A stretch of 64,000 nucleotides of DNA from the NCBI RefSeq assembly GCF_001293525.1, contig NZ_BBYR01000006.1, positions 215,564-279,563 on the forward strand, in the 5' to 3' direction. Made by a program: the position numbers and the translations under genes. Positions 49,656 through 60,283 of the stretch are shown one piece after another; position 1 is the first letter of the stretch, and each line of letters opens with the position of its first letter. This stretch comes from Pseudideonella sakaiensis. GTDB lineage: Bacteria > Pseudomonadota > Gammaproteobacteria > Burkholderiales > Burkholderiaceae_C. Under the pieces are notes generated by a model. It searched no databases and was not told the DNA's origin. It worked only from the letters and a program-made list of their open reading frames with translations.

Positions 49656-50729
49656 ATGAAGAGCGGACGTACCCTCGTGAGCCTGGCCCAGGAACTGGAG
49701 CGCCAGCTGCACTCGAAGAAGGACCTGATCGTGCCGTCGCAGCTGGTGCACCACAGCACCGGCGACGACGGTCAGACGCACATCATCGTCAACGAAGCCG
49801 GCAACCCGGTGCGCTACGGCGTCACGCCGCTGGCGCGCCGCCAGCTGGCCGACAAGCTGAAGATCCCGCACGCGTACTTCGAGCGCATGCGCGAGGAACA
49901 ACCGGTGCTACTGGACCGCAACGTCAACATCTGGCTGCAGAGCGAGGACGACCGGCGCATGCTGCGCACCCTGGACGGCCAGGTGCGCGCGGTGCTGTCG
50001 GACCGCTACCGCCGGCTCGACAACTTCGACCTCGCCGAGAGCGTGCTGCCCATCCTGCAGCAGCTGCCCGACGTACGCTTCGAGTCGGTCGAGCTGACCG
50101 AGACGCGCATGTACCTGAAGTGCATCACCTCCCGCCTGACCTACGAGATGGCGCCGGGCGACGTGGTGCAGGCCGGCGTGGTGATCTCGAACTCCGAGGT
50201 CGGCCAGGGTACGCTGTCGGTGCAGCCGCTGCTGTACCGGCTGGTCTGCCGCAACGGGCTGATCGCGGCCGACCGATCGCTGCGCAAGACACACGTGGGC
50301 CGTTCGCTCGGCACCGAGATGGACGACGCACAGGGCCTGCAGGTCTACCAGGACGACACCCTGCGTGCCGACGACAAGGCCTTCTTCCTGAAGGTGCGCG
50401 ACGTGGTGCAGGCGGCGGTGTCGGAGGCGAGCTTCCGGCAGACGGCGCAGAAGCTGCAGAAGACGCTGAATATTCCCCTCGTCGGCGACCCGGTGAAGAC
50501 GGTCGAGGTGCTGGCCCAGCGCTACACGCTCAACGATGTCGAGCGCTCGGGCGTGCTGCGGCACCTGATCACCGAGGGCGAGCTCTCGGGCTACGGGCTG
50601 GTCAATGCGGTGACGCACTACAGCCAGGAGATCGACGACTACGACCGCGCCACGGAGTTCGAGGCGCTGGGCGGCAAGCTGATCGAGCTCGGCACCGCCG
50701 AGTGGAAGGGCCTGGCCGAAGCGATCTGA
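49656..50729 (+). CDS. DUF932 domain protein
   Basis: The 357-aa protein starts at ATG 49656 with TGGAGA upstream. It shows the DUF932 pattern: YGVTPLARRQLADKLKIPHA, RMLRTLDGQVRAVLSDRYRR and YRLVCRNGLIAADRSLRKTH. The family is related to phage/plasmid proteins such as LigD-like phage genes and is frequent on ICEs and plasmids; its activity is unknown, with a role in DNA replication or protection often proposed. Confidence 0.83.
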   Translation: MKSGRTLVSLAQELERQLHSKKDLIVPSQLVHHSTGDDGQTHIIVNEAGNPVRYGVTPLARRQLADKLKIPHAYFERMREEQPVLLDRNVNIWLQSEDDRRMLRTLDGQVRAVLSDRYRRLDNFDLAESVLPILQQLPDVRFESVELTETRMYLKCITSRLTYEMAPGDVVQAGVVISNSEVGQGTLSVQPLLYRLVCRNGLIAADRSLRKTHVGRSLGTEMDDAQGLQVYQDDTLRADDKAFFLKVRDVVQAAVSEASFRQTAQKLQKTLNIPLVGDPVKTVEVLAQRYTLNDVERSGVLRHLITEGELSGYGLVNAVTHYSQEIDDYDRATEFEALGGKLIELGTAEWKGLAEAI

Positions 50730-51081
50730 GCACGGCCTGAGCAGGCAGTCCGGCATGGCGGCGAGCGGGGGCAACCCCGTTCGCCGACCGTGCCGGCGCC
50801 GACGTTGCACGGCGCCCCGACAAGGGCGTCGTTCACGCCGCACATCGCTTCATACGGTGGCGCTCACGCATTCGCCGGAATTCGCCAGGGCTTGCGAGTG
50901 GCAATTCGGTAAGCAGATGCACAGGCCCGCGCCGCCCATTGAAGTCGACCTGTCGCCCACCCTATGCTGGCCGCACAACGCCGGAACCATTCATTCAGCC
51001 ACTGCAACACGACCCGCAGCCACCGACCAACCCCTCCACCCTGCCCTGCACGGGCTCGTGGTCCCCACGCGAGGACTCACC
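50730..51081. other. Gene-free stretch upstream of the FlhDC-like pair
   Basis: 352 bp. No gene, strong repeat or clear sigma-70 promoter was recognised. It should contain the promoter of the flhDC-like operon, a key control point if these genes activate transfer. Confidence 0.4.
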
Positions 51082-51387
51082 ATGAACCAGGTCCAGCTCT
51101 CCGATGTGCAGATCGCCAACCTGACCCTGCTGCTCACCATCCGCGACGGCATCCTCCACGACCGCACGGCCGCGTGCTGCCGCTTCGCGCTCGACGCCGT
51201 CCAGGCTGAGCGGCTCGGCACCATGAGCGTCCAGCAGCTGATGGCCATCGTGGCCAACCTGGGCGACGTGACGCTCTTCCCGCCGCGCCGCGACCTGGTC
51301 GGCCTGCTCGACAAGCCGCTGCCGCTGGTGCGACCGCTGGCCGCGGTCCACGCCCCCCGCCATGTCGCGGCCAGTTCGGCAGGCTGA
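51082..51387 (+). CDS. FlhD-like ICE transcriptional activator subunit
   Basis: The 101-aa protein starts with GAGGA 6 bp upstream. LSDVQIANLTLLLTIRDGIL and MSVQQLMAIVANLGDVTLFP follow the helical pattern of FlhD (ISELNLSYLLLAQRLI-type). In SXT ICEs and IncC plasmids, SetD and AcaD are FlhD-like partners of SetC and AcaC. It lies 24 bp before the FlhC-like gene. The similarity is modest; identification rests partly on the pairing. Confidence 0.6.
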   Translation: MNQVQLSDVQIANLTLLLTIRDGILHDRTAACCRFALDAVQAERLGTMSVQQLMAIVANLGDVTLFPPRRDLVGLLDKPLPLVRPLAAVHAPRHVAASSAG

Positions 51388-51411
51388 CACCCAGTTGCCG
51401 GGTCATACGCC

Positions 51412-52053
51412 ATGCAGACGCGGGTCGATCGTCAACTGCGCGCCCTGGCGCTGGCCAAGGCCTGTGCGGCCTGCGGTGCGCGCGTGCGCACCATCGGTCA
51501 TCTGACGGGACTGCCACCGCGCGAGGCGCTGCGCCTGCTCTTCCCCGATCGCCTCGCCGTGCCCCGAGGGCGTTCGCCGGACTCGCCGGAGTGGTACCAC
51601 GGCGCCAACCTGCTCCACCGCACCGAGGCCTCGATCGTCGTGGCCCTGTACCGCCGTCTGCGAGACGCCGACTTTCCAACAGGTGAAGCTCTCGTCGGCG
51701 CCTACCGCCACTACGTCGGTATCTGCCAGCCGCCGCACCGCATCAGCTTCGACCGCGCCTTCGATCTGGCCGCGCACACGGACGGCCTGTGGCTTACCGA
51801 CACGAGAAGCTTCTCGCTCGTCACCTGCCCGACCTGCCACAGCGAGTTCCTGGCGGCCTACGGCTCCGTGGCCCGCTCGAACGACCACTGCCCGTTCTGC
51901 AAGCTGTTGCAACGGTACGGGACGGATCCGCGGGTGCAGGGGGCGTTTCCGGTGCGGCCGCTGGCCGCGCCGAGCGCCGGGGACATGGGCATGCTGACCC
52001 TGCTGCACCAAGCAAGCGCGTCCGGCGCCAAGATCACCGCCGCCGATCCGTGA
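51412..52053 (+). CDS. FlhC-like (SetC/AcaC type) ICE master activator
   Basis: The 213-aa protein has a helical N-terminus (ALAKACAACGARVRTIGHLT and GLPPREALRLLFPD), the GRSPDSPEWYH motif and ISFDRAFDLAAHTDGLWL. A C-terminal zinc site LVTCPTCHSEF...CPFCKLL (two CxxC) completes the FlhC plan. FlhD4C2-type complexes bind DNA and activate transcription; SetCD and AcaDC switch on conjugation and excision genes. This pair is likely the master activator of the island. Confidence 0.72.
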   Translation: MQTRVDRQLRALALAKACAACGARVRTIGHLTGLPPREALRLLFPDRLAVPRGRSPDSPEWYHGANLLHRTEASIVVALYRRLRDADFPTGEALVGAYRHYVGICQPPHRISFDRAFDLAAHTDGLWLTDTRSFSLVTCPTCHSEFLAAYGSVARSNDHCPFCKLLQRYGTDPRVQGAFPVRPLAAPSAGDMGMLTLLHQASASGAKITAADP

Positions 52054-52080
52054 TCAATCGGCCGCAGTAGGGGTAGCGCT

Positions 52081-54138
52081 TCAGAAGCCTCGCTTGGCCC
52101 GGGTCAGCAGGGTGCACACCTCGGTGGATACCTGCGCGAAACGAGATCCGGAACCAATCATGCGCTCTGCGTCATCCATGGCTCCGGCGTTGATCTGCCG
52201 CGCCACCGACCCAGCAACGTCGTGGAACTCCGCATGCTTTTGCAGTAGCGCGACGAATCCCGGCTGTGCACCCCATCGCTGACCGCCACTGCCATGCAAC
52301 CACTTGCCCAACGGGCAGCGGTCATCTCGACAGATGACATCGGCTTCCAGCCTTGCGCTTTCGGCGATGGCCTTGCGCAACCGGACCTTCCACTGCCGAT
52401 GGGCTTCGATGGCCTGATCGAAGTCGAAATCGGGAGCCACATTCGCCTCTGTCTCCGCAACCACCTCGAGGCCTGCGGGCAGCTTGAAACGATCGACCTC
52501 GTGGGCCAGCGCCTGAGCCTGATCCTTCATCGCTGCCGCCGCTGCGGCCGTCTGCTCGACCAGTGCCGCATTCTGTTGCGTCATGCGGTCCAGTTCATTG
52601 ACCGCCTGCCCGATCTGCGCGACGCCCAGGCTCTGTTCTCGGGACCCGTCCGCGATCTCGCCCAGGAGGCCACTGACACGGCCTGATGCCGAGACGATCT
52701 CGTCCATCTTGGCGCCGGCGTCCTGCACCACCATGGCACCGGCGTTGACCTGCTCCACGCTGGTGCCGATGAGATCCTTGATCTCCTTGGCCGCTTGGGC
52801 AGACCGATGCGCCAGCGAGCGAACCTCCGCTGCCACCACCGCAAAGCCCCGTCCCTGTTCCCCGGCACGGGCTGCCTCGACGGCCGCGTTGAGCGCGAGG
52901 ATGTTGGTCTGGAAGGCAATGCTGTCGATCGTGCCGATGATGTCGCCGATGCGCGTCGACGAAGTGCGGATGCCGTCCATGGTCTGAACGACGGTTCGCA
53001 TGATTTGCCCGCCATCCGTAGCGACAGCCGAGTTGCCAGCGGCCACCGCAGCCGCCTCGCTGGCCCGATCGGCGCTGTTCTTCACAGTGGCTGTGATCTG
53101 CTCCATCGACGCCGCTGATTCCTCGAGGTTCGCCGCGGCCTGCTCGGTGCGCGCGGAAAGGTCCAGTGCCCCCGAAGCCACCTCGCTGCTGGAGTGCACG
53201 ATCTCCGTGCTCGACCGTCTGACGTTCAGCACCATCTGGCGCAGTGAATGCTGCATGTCCCGTAAGTCGAACATGAGCCGTGCGGCCTCGTCCCGACCCC
53301 ATGGCGACGGAGAGGTGGTCAGGTCGCCGGCCGTCATCGCGCGCAAATGCCGCCGCGTCTCGTTCAGACCGCCCTCCATCACCCGGTAGAACGAGAGAAA
53401 GAGATAACCAGCCAGCAGCAGGGCACTGATCACGATGGCGCCCATCCACGCCAGCTGATGACGAATCGCCTGTTGAAGGTCGCTGACGTAGATGCCGGAA
53501 CCAACCACCCAACCCCACGGCTCGAAACCTTGGACATAGGAGACCTTGTCGACCGGCTTGTCGCTGCCAGGCCGCGGCCACTGATACTCCACGAACCCCC
53601 TGCCCTGCTTGCGTACCGTGGCGACGAAGGCCTGGAAGACCGCCAGCCCGTCCGGGTCCTTGATCGACGAAGCGTCCTGCCCGTCAAGCTCGGGCTTGGT
53701 GGGGTGCATGACGACGTGCGGGCGCATGTCGTTGATCCAGAAGTACTCGGCCCCGTCGTACCTGAGACCCTTGATCGTCTGCTTGGCCAGCGCCTGGGCG
53801 GCTTCCCGGCTCAGCGCTCCCGAGACCTCCTGGCGGTGGGCCGATTCCAGGATTCCATGGGCGATCTCGACGTGCTGGCGGGTCGCATCCTTCCTCGCCT
53901 CCATCGAAAGCACCGCCTGGTTGGTCAACTGCCAGGCCATCAGACCCAGCAGCGGCAGCACGAAGGCCAGCGAGATGATGGCAGCCTTCGCCCGAAAGCG
54001 AAGCGCACGAAACAGCCGGATCCCTGGTGCCCACAGGCCATGGTGCGCAAAAAAGCCGGAATCTGCCCCGGCTCGCGGCTCCCGTTGATCTTGGGCTGCG
54101 GTCGCCATGCCAGCCGCGTGCATTGCCTCGGTCGTCAT
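52081..54138 (-). CDS. Methyl-accepting chemotaxis protein with sCache and CZB domains
   Basis: Start ATG 54138 with AAAGGA upstream. The 685-aa receptor has TM1 (~residues 52-70), a periplasmic single Cache domain ([20 protein letters not shown]), TM2 (~230-250), HAMP, and the signalling hairpin with [22 protein letters not shown]-terminal CZB domain (~575-685) carries the expected ligands in [16 protein letters not shown] and HAEFHDV. CZB domains bind zinc and respond to oxidants such as HOCl. No che genes are nearby, so it would plug into a chromosomal pathway. It is cargo between ICE regulators and transfer genes. Confidence 0.9.
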   Translation of the reverse strand: MTTEAMHAAGMATAAQDQREPRAGADSGFFAHHGLWAPGIRLFRALRFRAKAAIISLAFVLPLLGLMAWQLTNQAVLSMEARKDATRQHVEIAHGILESAHRQEVSGALSREAAQALAKQTIKGLRYDGAEYFWINDMRPHVVMHPTKPELDGQDASSIKDPDGLAVFQAFVATVRKQGRGFVEYQWPRPGSDKPVDKVSYVQGFEPWGWVVGSGIYVSDLQQAIRHQLAWMGAIVISALLLAGYLFLSFYRVMEGGLNETRRHLRAMTAGDLTTSPSPWGRDEAARLMFDLRDMQHSLRQMVLNVRRSSTEIVHSSSEVASGALDLSARTEQAAANLEESAASMEQITATVKNSADRASEAAAVAAGNSAVATDGGQIMRTVVQTMDGIRTSSTRIGDIIGTIDSIAFQTNILALNAAVEAARAGEQGRGFAVVAAEVRSLAHRSAQAAKEIKDLIGTSVEQVNAGAMVVQDAGAKMDEIVSASGRVSGLLGEIADGSREQSLGVAQIGQAVNELDRMTQQNAALVEQTAAAAAAMKDQAQALAHEVDRFKLPAGLEVVAETEANVAPDFDFDQAIEAHRQWKVRLRKAIAESARLEADVICRDDRCPLGKWLHGSGGQRWGAQPGFVALLQKHAEFHDVAGSVARQINAGAMDDAERMIGSGSRFAQVSTEVCTLLTRAKRGF

Positions 54139-54265
54139 CGTTGTTGTCCTTTCGTCACGTGCAGTCGCCCGGCGCCAGCTCCGCGCGGCCACCGAACTCC
54201 GAACGGTTTTCGGCAAATTGCGGGGGACCTTGAAGTGGTTGAGAGGACAACTGGCCGCACTCAGG

Positions 54266-56485
54266 TCAGCCGGCAGCGTCGTGCCGAGGCAGCGGGATCA
54301 CGTTCGACGAGCCTGCGCGCGCCACGCGGACGGTGCCTCGCCCCGCCGCTTTCGCCGCGTAGCAGGCCGCGTCCGCGGCGCTGATCCACGCTTCCACGGT
54401 CGCATAGTCGTCGCAAAGAGGCGCTACTCCGACCGAGGCGCCGACACTGAGCGTGTTGTCTTCCCACCTCAGCTCTGTTCGTGTGATGGCCCGTTGAACC
54501 TCGCCTGCCACCCGCTGGGCCGCCTCGGGTGGACATCGTTCCAGGACGACCGCAAACTCGTCGCCGCCCGTTCGGACGGCAAGGTCGCCGGCCCGCACGT
54601 GGGCCACCAGCGCGGATGCCACCATCTTGAGCATCTCGTCGCCGGCCGCGTGGCCGTGCTGATCATTGATGGGCTTGAATCGATCCAGGTCGATGACCAG
54701 CAAGGCTGCCGGCGGATGACCGAGCACCGACTTGAGCCGCTCCTCGAAGACAACCCGATTGCCCAGCCCGGTCAGTTGGTCGTGTGTCGCCTGCCATTGC
54801 AGGTGCTCGCGGCTCGCGCGAAGCGCGGTCACATCCGAGAAGGTCCAGATCGTTCCCGCCGCGGCGTTGCTGCGATCCACCGGCCGTGCATTCAGCTGAC
54901 CCCAGAAGATCGAGCCGTCTCCGCGCCGGAAGCGCCACTCACCCGCATACGAGCCATCGCGGGCGAAGGCGTCCCGCACCGCGGGCCCCAGCGCCTCGTA
55001 GTCGGATGTGTTGGCGAAGATGATCGACGCATGGTGTCCCAGAAGTTCAGCGTCCTCCAGTTGCAGCATCCGGCACCAAGCTGGATTGATCAGCTCGAAG
55101 CGCTGGTTCCGCGTGAACCCGATGCCCAGCGGCGCCGCTTCCATCACCGACCTCAGGCGGCCCAGCAGCTCGTTGGTGAACGACTCCAGGTGGGCACGCT
55201 CGGCGCCCACGTGACGGAGCGCCTGCGCCAGTGCGGCGACCTCGCCGGATGCGTCGGGCCACCCGTCGTGAACGCTGCGGCCGGCCTCGAAGAGGCTCAG
55301 CGCCCTCTGCTGGAGCAGTTGCAGCGGCATCAGGAGTCGCCGTACCCACAGAAAGGTCAGTGCGCCCAGTACCGCGATCACGACGGCCGCTTGGCGCGCG
55401 GCCTGCCACCGCGCCCGTTGCAGTGGTTCGACCAACGTCGCCTCGGGGATCGCACGCCACACCACCCAGCCCGTCGCCGCCACGCCTGCCGCCGAGACAA
55501 TTTCTCCGGGCTGTCCGAGCAGCAGGCCTGTGGGTTCAGCCGGGTTTCCCTGATCCTCCCAGTGCCGGACCGCCTGTTTCAGACGAGGTTCACCCCCGAG
55601 TCGCTTCAGGACCTGGTCTGCTCGGGGATGGGCGATGACCATGCCCGAGTCGTTGCTGATGGCAAGCAATTCCTCGCTGCCCTGAGCACCGTCCCTCTCC
55701 AGGAGCGAGGCGGCGAGATTGCGGCTAGCCAGGCGGAGTGCACCACCAATGAGCGAGGTCACCTCGCCATCCCTGACGATAGGGTGAACGAAGACGATCA
55801 CGGGCTCGCCGGACACCCTTCCCGGTATGGCGTCGGAGATGACGGCACGCTTTTCAGTGACTGCTTTGCGGAAGTAGTCGCGATCGGCAAGTGATGTGCG
55901 CGGACGTCGCGTCCCCGCGTCGTCGACATAGAGCCGCATGCGCCCATCCGGCGCGGCCACGAACAGGTTGGAGAACTGCTGCCGCAGAGCGGGTTGCGAC
56001 TGGAAGTGCTGTTCGAGGGCGTCGTCCATCTGCTCCAGAGCCGGGTCGATCTGATCGGCCGTGGAACGCAGGGCCTGCTGCAGCGCAAGAACCCGCTGCG
56101 ACAGGTCCCGGGCGAGGCTGGCGGTCTGCGCCACTTCGCGTGCTTCCGCCTGCGCCAGCAGATCCCGCTGCGCCGAGTTCAGCGACAGCACGCTGATCGC
56201 CGAGATGCCCACGACCAGCGAGCCGATGGCCGCGATTGTCAGCTTGGCCTTCAGGGTCCCCAGCGCTCGAGTCGCTTTCGATCGCCAACTCGGCGCGGCG
56301 TCGCTCGACCCACCGGGATCGGTTCCGGCAGGTTTTGGCCAAAGTTCGGAGTCGGCAGGCGCCATCTCGGGAATCTCGGCAACGGCGTCGGCAACTTGAG
56401 GAGGTGCCGAATCCGCGCTCAACCCGCCAGATCGGCGGCCAGGACTGCCGGCTGATGCGACATGCGTTGATCGATTGCCTTGCAT
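54266..56485 (-). CDS. Membrane-bound diguanylate cyclase (Cache-PAS-GGDEF)
   Basis: The 739-aa protein (start ATG 56485; longer frames are possible) has TM1 (~residues 82-102), a periplasmic Cache-type domain with [12 protein letters not shown] and [10 protein letters not shown]2 (~370-388), a PAS domain (~435-560) and a C-terminal GGDEF domain. The active site RTGGDEF is intact and is preceded by an RAGD I-site at the canonical distance, so it should make c-di-GMP under product inhibition. It is 127 bp upstream of the chemoreceptor gene on the same strand; both sense small ligands through Cache domains. Confidence 0.9.
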   Translation of the reverse strand: MQGNRSTHVASAGSPGRRSGGLSADSAPPQVADAVAEIPEMAPADSELWPKPAGTDPGGSSDAAPSWRSKATRALGTLKAKLTIAAIGSLVVGISAISVLSLNSAQRDLLAQAEAREVAQTASLARDLSQRVLALQQALRSTADQIDPALEQMDDALEQHFQSQPALRQQFSNLFVAAPDGRMRLYVDDAGTRRPRTSLADRDYFRKAVTEKRAVISDAIPGRVSGEPVIVFVHPIVRDGEVTSLIGGALRLASRNLAASLLERDGAQGSEELLAISNDSGMVIAHPRADQVLKRLGGEPRLKQAVRHWEDQGNPAEPTGLLLGQPGEIVSAAGVAATGWVVWRAIPEATLVEPLQRARWQAARQAAVVIAVLGALTFLWVRRLLMPLQLLQQRALSLFEAGRSVHDGWPDASGEVAALAQALRHVGAERAHLESFTNELLGRLRSVMEAAPLGIGFTRNQRFELINPAWCRMLQLEDAELLGHHASIIFANTSDYEALGPAVRDAFARDGSYAGEWRFRRGDGSIFWGQLNARPVDRSNAAAGTIWTFSDVTALRASREHLQWQATHDQLTGLGNRVVFEERLKSVLGHPPAALLVIDLDRFKPINDQHGHAAGDEMLKMVASALVAHVRAGDLAVRTGGDEFAVVLERCPPEAAQRVAGEVQRAITRTELRWEDNTLSVGASVGVAPLCDDYATVEAWISAADAACYAAKAAGRGTVRVARAGSSNVIPLPRHDAAG

Positions 56486-56613
56486 GCGACCGACGGTCGG
56501 CACGCCCAACGATCGAAAGCAGACCTCGAAAGGCCGGCATCTTCGCGCTCGTTCTACCGGCACTCTCGCACCATGGGCGCGCAGCATCGGCTGCGCATCC
56601 CCTGCAACGCGCC

Positions 56614-58332
56614 ATGCCAATTCCAGATTCGATCCGCGCGTTCCCGGCCACCGACCCGGGCTTCGCCGCCCTGCCTGTCCCTGACCTGTTGGCATCGGCC
56701 GACGACCTCGTCAGCCGCATCCGCCTTTGCTTCGGCCTGTCCCGTGACGATTTCGACGCCGAGGTGCAGCCGCTGCTTCAGCGCTATGCCAGCTACGTCC
56801 ACCTGCTGCCGGCCACCGCCGACAACTACTTCAGTTCCCCTGCCGGCCTGCTGAACCTGGGGCTGGAGGTCGCGTTCTACAGCCTGCAAGGCACCGACGC
56901 GCACATCTTCTCCGGACGGTCGACGATCTCGGCGCGCCGCCAGCTTGAGCCGCGCTGGCGCCTGGCCACCTTCATCGGCGGCATGTGCTGCGAACTGCAC
57001 CGGGTGCTCAGCCACCTGATCGTGACCGACGAGGCGGGTGGCGAGTGGCCGCCATTCCTCGCCCCCCTGGGCGACTGGCTGGCATCGCGGAGTGCCTCTC
57101 GATACTTCGTTCGCTGGCGGCCGAACGCCACCGAGTCGCGTGGCCTGGGCGTGTTCGCGCTGCCCCTGGTCGTCCCGGGAGCCACGCTCCAGTACCTGGC
57201 GCAGGACAACAGCGTCATCGTCCCGCACCTCCTGTCCAGCATCAGCGGGCAGCCGGTCTTCCGTGACCACAACGTCCTCGACGCGCTGGTCCGCCGCTCG
57301 CTTGCGCTGGTGATCGACCGGAACCTGCAGGCCAACGCCGATCGCTACGGCGTGCCGCAGTTCGGCTCGCACTTCGAGCGGTACCTGGTCGACGCCATGC
57401 GCCGACTGGCATCCGGCAGTCCCAGCTGGTTCCCGAACCGGGAGAAGTCGCGCGCCTGGCTGGGGCCCGATGGGCTGTTCCTGCTGTGGCCGCAGGCGGC
57501 CCACGATGTCCAGGCACTCCTCGAAGCCGATCAGCTGGCCGGCATCCCGAAGGCGCCTGAGACGATGCTCGACCTGCTGCTGGAGGCCGGGGTCTTCGTG
57601 CGGCAGCCGGACGGCGCCTCGACCTGGTTCGTCCTGCCGCCGGAGTTGAAGACCGCCGCGGAGGCGGTGAAGCTGGCATCGCCGGCGATCCTGCTGCACG
57701 GCGTCGCGCCGCCGGCTGAGCCACTGGCCATATCGTTGGCCTGCCCACCTGGCGCCACGCGAACCACCCAGAAGCCGCCACCGACTGCACCGGCGCCAGC
57801 CCCCGCACCGCCGCCCGGCACCCAGTTCTCATTGCTCGACGCGACCCAGGTGGCCACATCACCGGCAGCTCGCACATCCCCGTCGCCGCCGGTGTCACAG
57901 ACCCCGGCACCGCCCCCTGCTGTCGTTGCCGACCAGGCAGTCCCGTCGCCGCCCCCTCCGCCCTCCCCGCCGCCGGCCGCGGCGCCGACCTTCAAGCTGA
58001 ACGCGCCCATGCGCCTGAACCCGGCCGTGCGCGAAGCCCTCGCGGCCATCGTCAACACCCTCAACGGGCCGGGCAGCGCAGCGGCCGCCGCGCCCATCGC
58101 GGCCGGCCTGTTCGTGCCGCTGGTTGAACTGGAGGTCCGTGGCGTGCAGCCTGCGCTTGCGGGTCGGGCGCTGGCCGATGTCCGCCTGCTGGTGCATGCC
58201 AGGCGGGATGGCCCGGCCACGGTCACGGCCGACTTCCGCGGCGAGCCGACGATCGGGCTGGTCGTTGCCCCAGCCTGCATCGATGGTTTCGACCTTGCCT
58301 CCTTCGAGCCGGCCGCGCACGAGGAGCCCTGA
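56614..58332 (+). CDS. traI: TraI-like MOBH-family relaxase, degenerate metal site
   Basis: Start ATG 56614. The 572-aa protein matches TraI_2 proteins: YVHLLPATADNYFSSPAGLL and LEVAFYSLQG (~residues 61-92), then a Pro-rich linker (~385-460) and the C-terminal TraI domain (LNPAVREALAAIVNTL; FVPLVELEVRGVQPALAGRA). In MOBH relaxases the first segment has HH...GGLLxHS and later HD-x-GK; here the positions read NY...AGLLNLG and CELHR, so the metal ligands appear lost. It is directly followed by traD. It may be a divergent relaxase or a structural relic. Confidence 0.75.
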   Translation: MPIPDSIRAFPATDPGFAALPVPDLLASADDLVSRIRLCFGLSRDDFDAEVQPLLQRYASYVHLLPATADNYFSSPAGLLNLGLEVAFYSLQGTDAHIFSGRSTISARRQLEPRWRLATFIGGMCCELHRVLSHLIVTDEAGGEWPPFLAPLGDWLASRSASRYFVRWRPNATESRGLGVFALPLVVPGATLQYLAQDNSVIVPHLLSSISGQPVFRDHNVLDALVRRSLALVIDRNLQANADRYGVPQFGSHFERYLVDAMRRLASGSPSWFPNREKSRAWLGPDGLFLLWPQAAHDVQALLEADQLAGIPKAPETMLDLLLEAGVFVRQPDGASTWFVLPPELKTAAEAVKLASPAILLHGVAPPAEPLAISLACPPGATRTTQKPPPTAPAPAPAPPPGTQFSLLDATQVATSPAARTSPSPPVSQTPAPPPAVVADQAVPSPPPPPSPPPAAAPTFKLNAPMRLNPAVREALAAIVNTLNGPGSAAAAAPIAAGLFVPLVELEVRGVQPALAGRALADVRLLVHARRDGPATVTADFRGEPTIGLVVAPACIDGFDLASFEPAAHEEP

Positions 58333-58333
58333 C

Positions 58334-60283
58334 ATGCTCATGCGCCGCTACGAGATGCCCTGGCGGCGCGCCTACGAGGTGTACGCCGCCGCCGTCTGGG
58401 CATCCGCCCTGCTGTTCTTCGCAGTCACCGGCGGACTGGGCCTGCTCCCGAGACAGCTCGCACTCCCGCTCGCCGGCTTCTGCCTGGCGATGGGCGTCCT
58501 GCGGCTGGCGCAGGGTGTTCACACCCTCGTGCTGCGCGCCTCGCTCTCCGGCCGCGGCATCCAGGTGCTGAGCACAGGGGCCGTCGCCCGCTGGACGGAA
58601 AAGCCTGACGCGGTGTTCCTGGGCTTCGGCTTCGAGTGGCGGCCCGTCCACTCGCAGCGTCTCTACGAACTGGCCAAGGTCGACTACCGGGAGTTCACCG
58701 TGGCGCCCCGCCTGCTGCAGGTGCTGGGCTACGACGCGCGCCCGCAACCCGATGCCGAGATCGGCCTGCCCTACATCCATGGCGTCGAGCCGCGCGAGGT
58801 GCCCCTGCACCGGCCGCTGCAGAACTTCGAAGGCGGCACCCTGCTGGTCGGCACCACCCAGTCGGGCAAGGGGGTGGCGCTGGCCAACCTGGTGACGCAG
58901 GCCGTACGTCGCGGCGACGTAGTCATCGTCATCGACCCCAAGAACAGCCGCCGCCTGAAGCGCGTCACGCAGCGCGCCTGCGAGGACTGGCGCGAGCCCG
59001 ACACCTTCCTCGAGTTCCACCCCGCCTTCCCTGAAGCCGGCGTGCGCCTGGACTTCACCTTCAACTGGCAGAAGCCCACCGAGATCGCCTCGCGGATCCA
59101 GTCAATCATGCCGCCGGACACGGCCGGCGCCTTCTCCGCCTTCGGCTGGGACGCCGTGAATGTGGTCGTGCAGGGCTTGGTCGAACTGGAGGAGCGGCCG
59201 AATCTGGTCAAGCTCACCAAGTACATCGAGGGCGGTATCGAGCCCGTGCTGGAAGCGACGCTGCGCCGCTTCTACGAGCGGCTGCTCGGCGCCAGCTGGC
59301 GCGACCAGCCGGAAATGAAGAAGCTGCTGCACGATGCGCACCGCGGCAACATGAAGCGTCCGTCGGAGGCAGCCAGTGCGGACCTGCTGGCCCTGGTCGC
59401 CTTCTACGAACATCACGTCCCGCAGTCGCAGCGCAACAAGGTGCTTGACGCCCAGGTGCGCACCTTCCGCCACAACCGCGAGCACTACCAGAAGATCACA
59501 GCCAACCTGCTGCCGGTGCTCTCGATGCTGACCTCGGGCGACCTCGGCCGCAGTCTGTCGCCCGACCCCTTCGACGCTGGCGATGCACGGCCGATCATGA
59601 ACTTCGAGAAGATCGAGCGCGCCGGGCATGTGCTGTACATGTGCCTGGATTCCCTGCCCGACCCGTCGGTCGCCACCGCCATCGGCGCACTGGCCCTGGC
59701 CGACCTGGCCGCCCGTGCGGGCATGCGCTACAACCTGGGCGGCTACCGGCGCATCTCGCTGTTCGTGGACGAGGTGTCGAACGTCATCAACCAGCCGCTG
59801 ATCGAGATCCTGAACAAGGGCGCCGAGGGTGGCATCTTCACCACCTGCGCGATGCAGACGCTGGCCGACCTGGCCAAGCGCCTGGGCAGCGAAGACGCGG
59901 CGCGCATGGCGCTGGGCAACCTGAACAACCTGATCGCGCTACGGTCCAAGGACCGTCCGACGCAGGACTTCGTGGTCGAGACCTTCGGCAAGACCGCGAT
60001 CCACTCGGTGCGCGTGGGCCTGAGCAGCGGTGCTGACGCTCACCTGGGCGACTTCTCGTCGAGCTACTCGACGCAGCTCACCGAGAGCTTCGAGGAGATG
60101 GTGCCCGCCGACGTGCTGGGCAAGCTGCCCAACCTGCAGTACTTCGCCTCGGTGTCGGGCGGGCGGATCATCAAGGGGCGGTTTCCGATCCTTGACCCGG
60201 ATGCGGACGAACCCAGAGCAACACGTGCGGCACCGCCCAAGCCGAACCGGACTCCAGCCGCAATAGCGGGACATCCGTCGTGA
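58334..60283 (+). CDS. traD: TraD conjugative coupling ATPase (SXT/TOL-PFGI type)
   Basis: Starts one base after traI ends. The 649-aa protein has two N-terminal membrane helices (~residues 12-60), Walker A GTTQSGKGV (~177-185), VVIVIDPKNSR and a Walker-B-like RRISLFVDEVSNV (~475). The layout is that of VirD4/TraD-type coupling proteins, which bring the relaxosome to the type IV secretion channel. The stop overlaps the next start (GTGA). Confidence 0.92.
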   Translation: MLMRRYEMPWRRAYEVYAAAVWASALLFFAVTGGLGLLPRQLALPLAGFCLAMGVLRLAQGVHTLVLRASLSGRGIQVLSTGAVARWTEKPDAVFLGFGFEWRPVHSQRLYELAKVDYREFTVAPRLLQVLGYDARPQPDAEIGLPYIHGVEPREVPLHRPLQNFEGGTLLVGTTQSGKGVALANLVTQAVRRGDVVIVIDPKNSRRLKRVTQRACEDWREPDTFLEFHPAFPEAGVRLDFTFNWQKPTEIASRIQSIMPPDTAGAFSAFGWDAVNVVVQGLVELEERPNLVKLTKYIEGGIEPVLEATLRRFYERLLGASWRDQPEMKKLLHDAHRGNMKRPSEAASADLLALVAFYEHHVPQSQRNKVLDAQVRTFRHNREHYQKITANLLPVLSMLTSGDLGRSLSPDPFDAGDARPIMNFEKIERAGHVLYMCLDSLPDPSVATAIGALALADLAARAGMRYNLGGYRRISLFVDEVSNVINQPLIEILNKGAEGGIFTTCAMQTLADLAKRLGSEDAARMALGNLNNLIALRSKDRPTQDFVVETFGKTAIHSVRVGLSSGADAHLGDFSSSYSTQLTESFEEMVPADVLGKLPNLQYFASVSGGRIIKGRFPILDPDADEPRATRAAPPKPNRTPAAIAGHPS

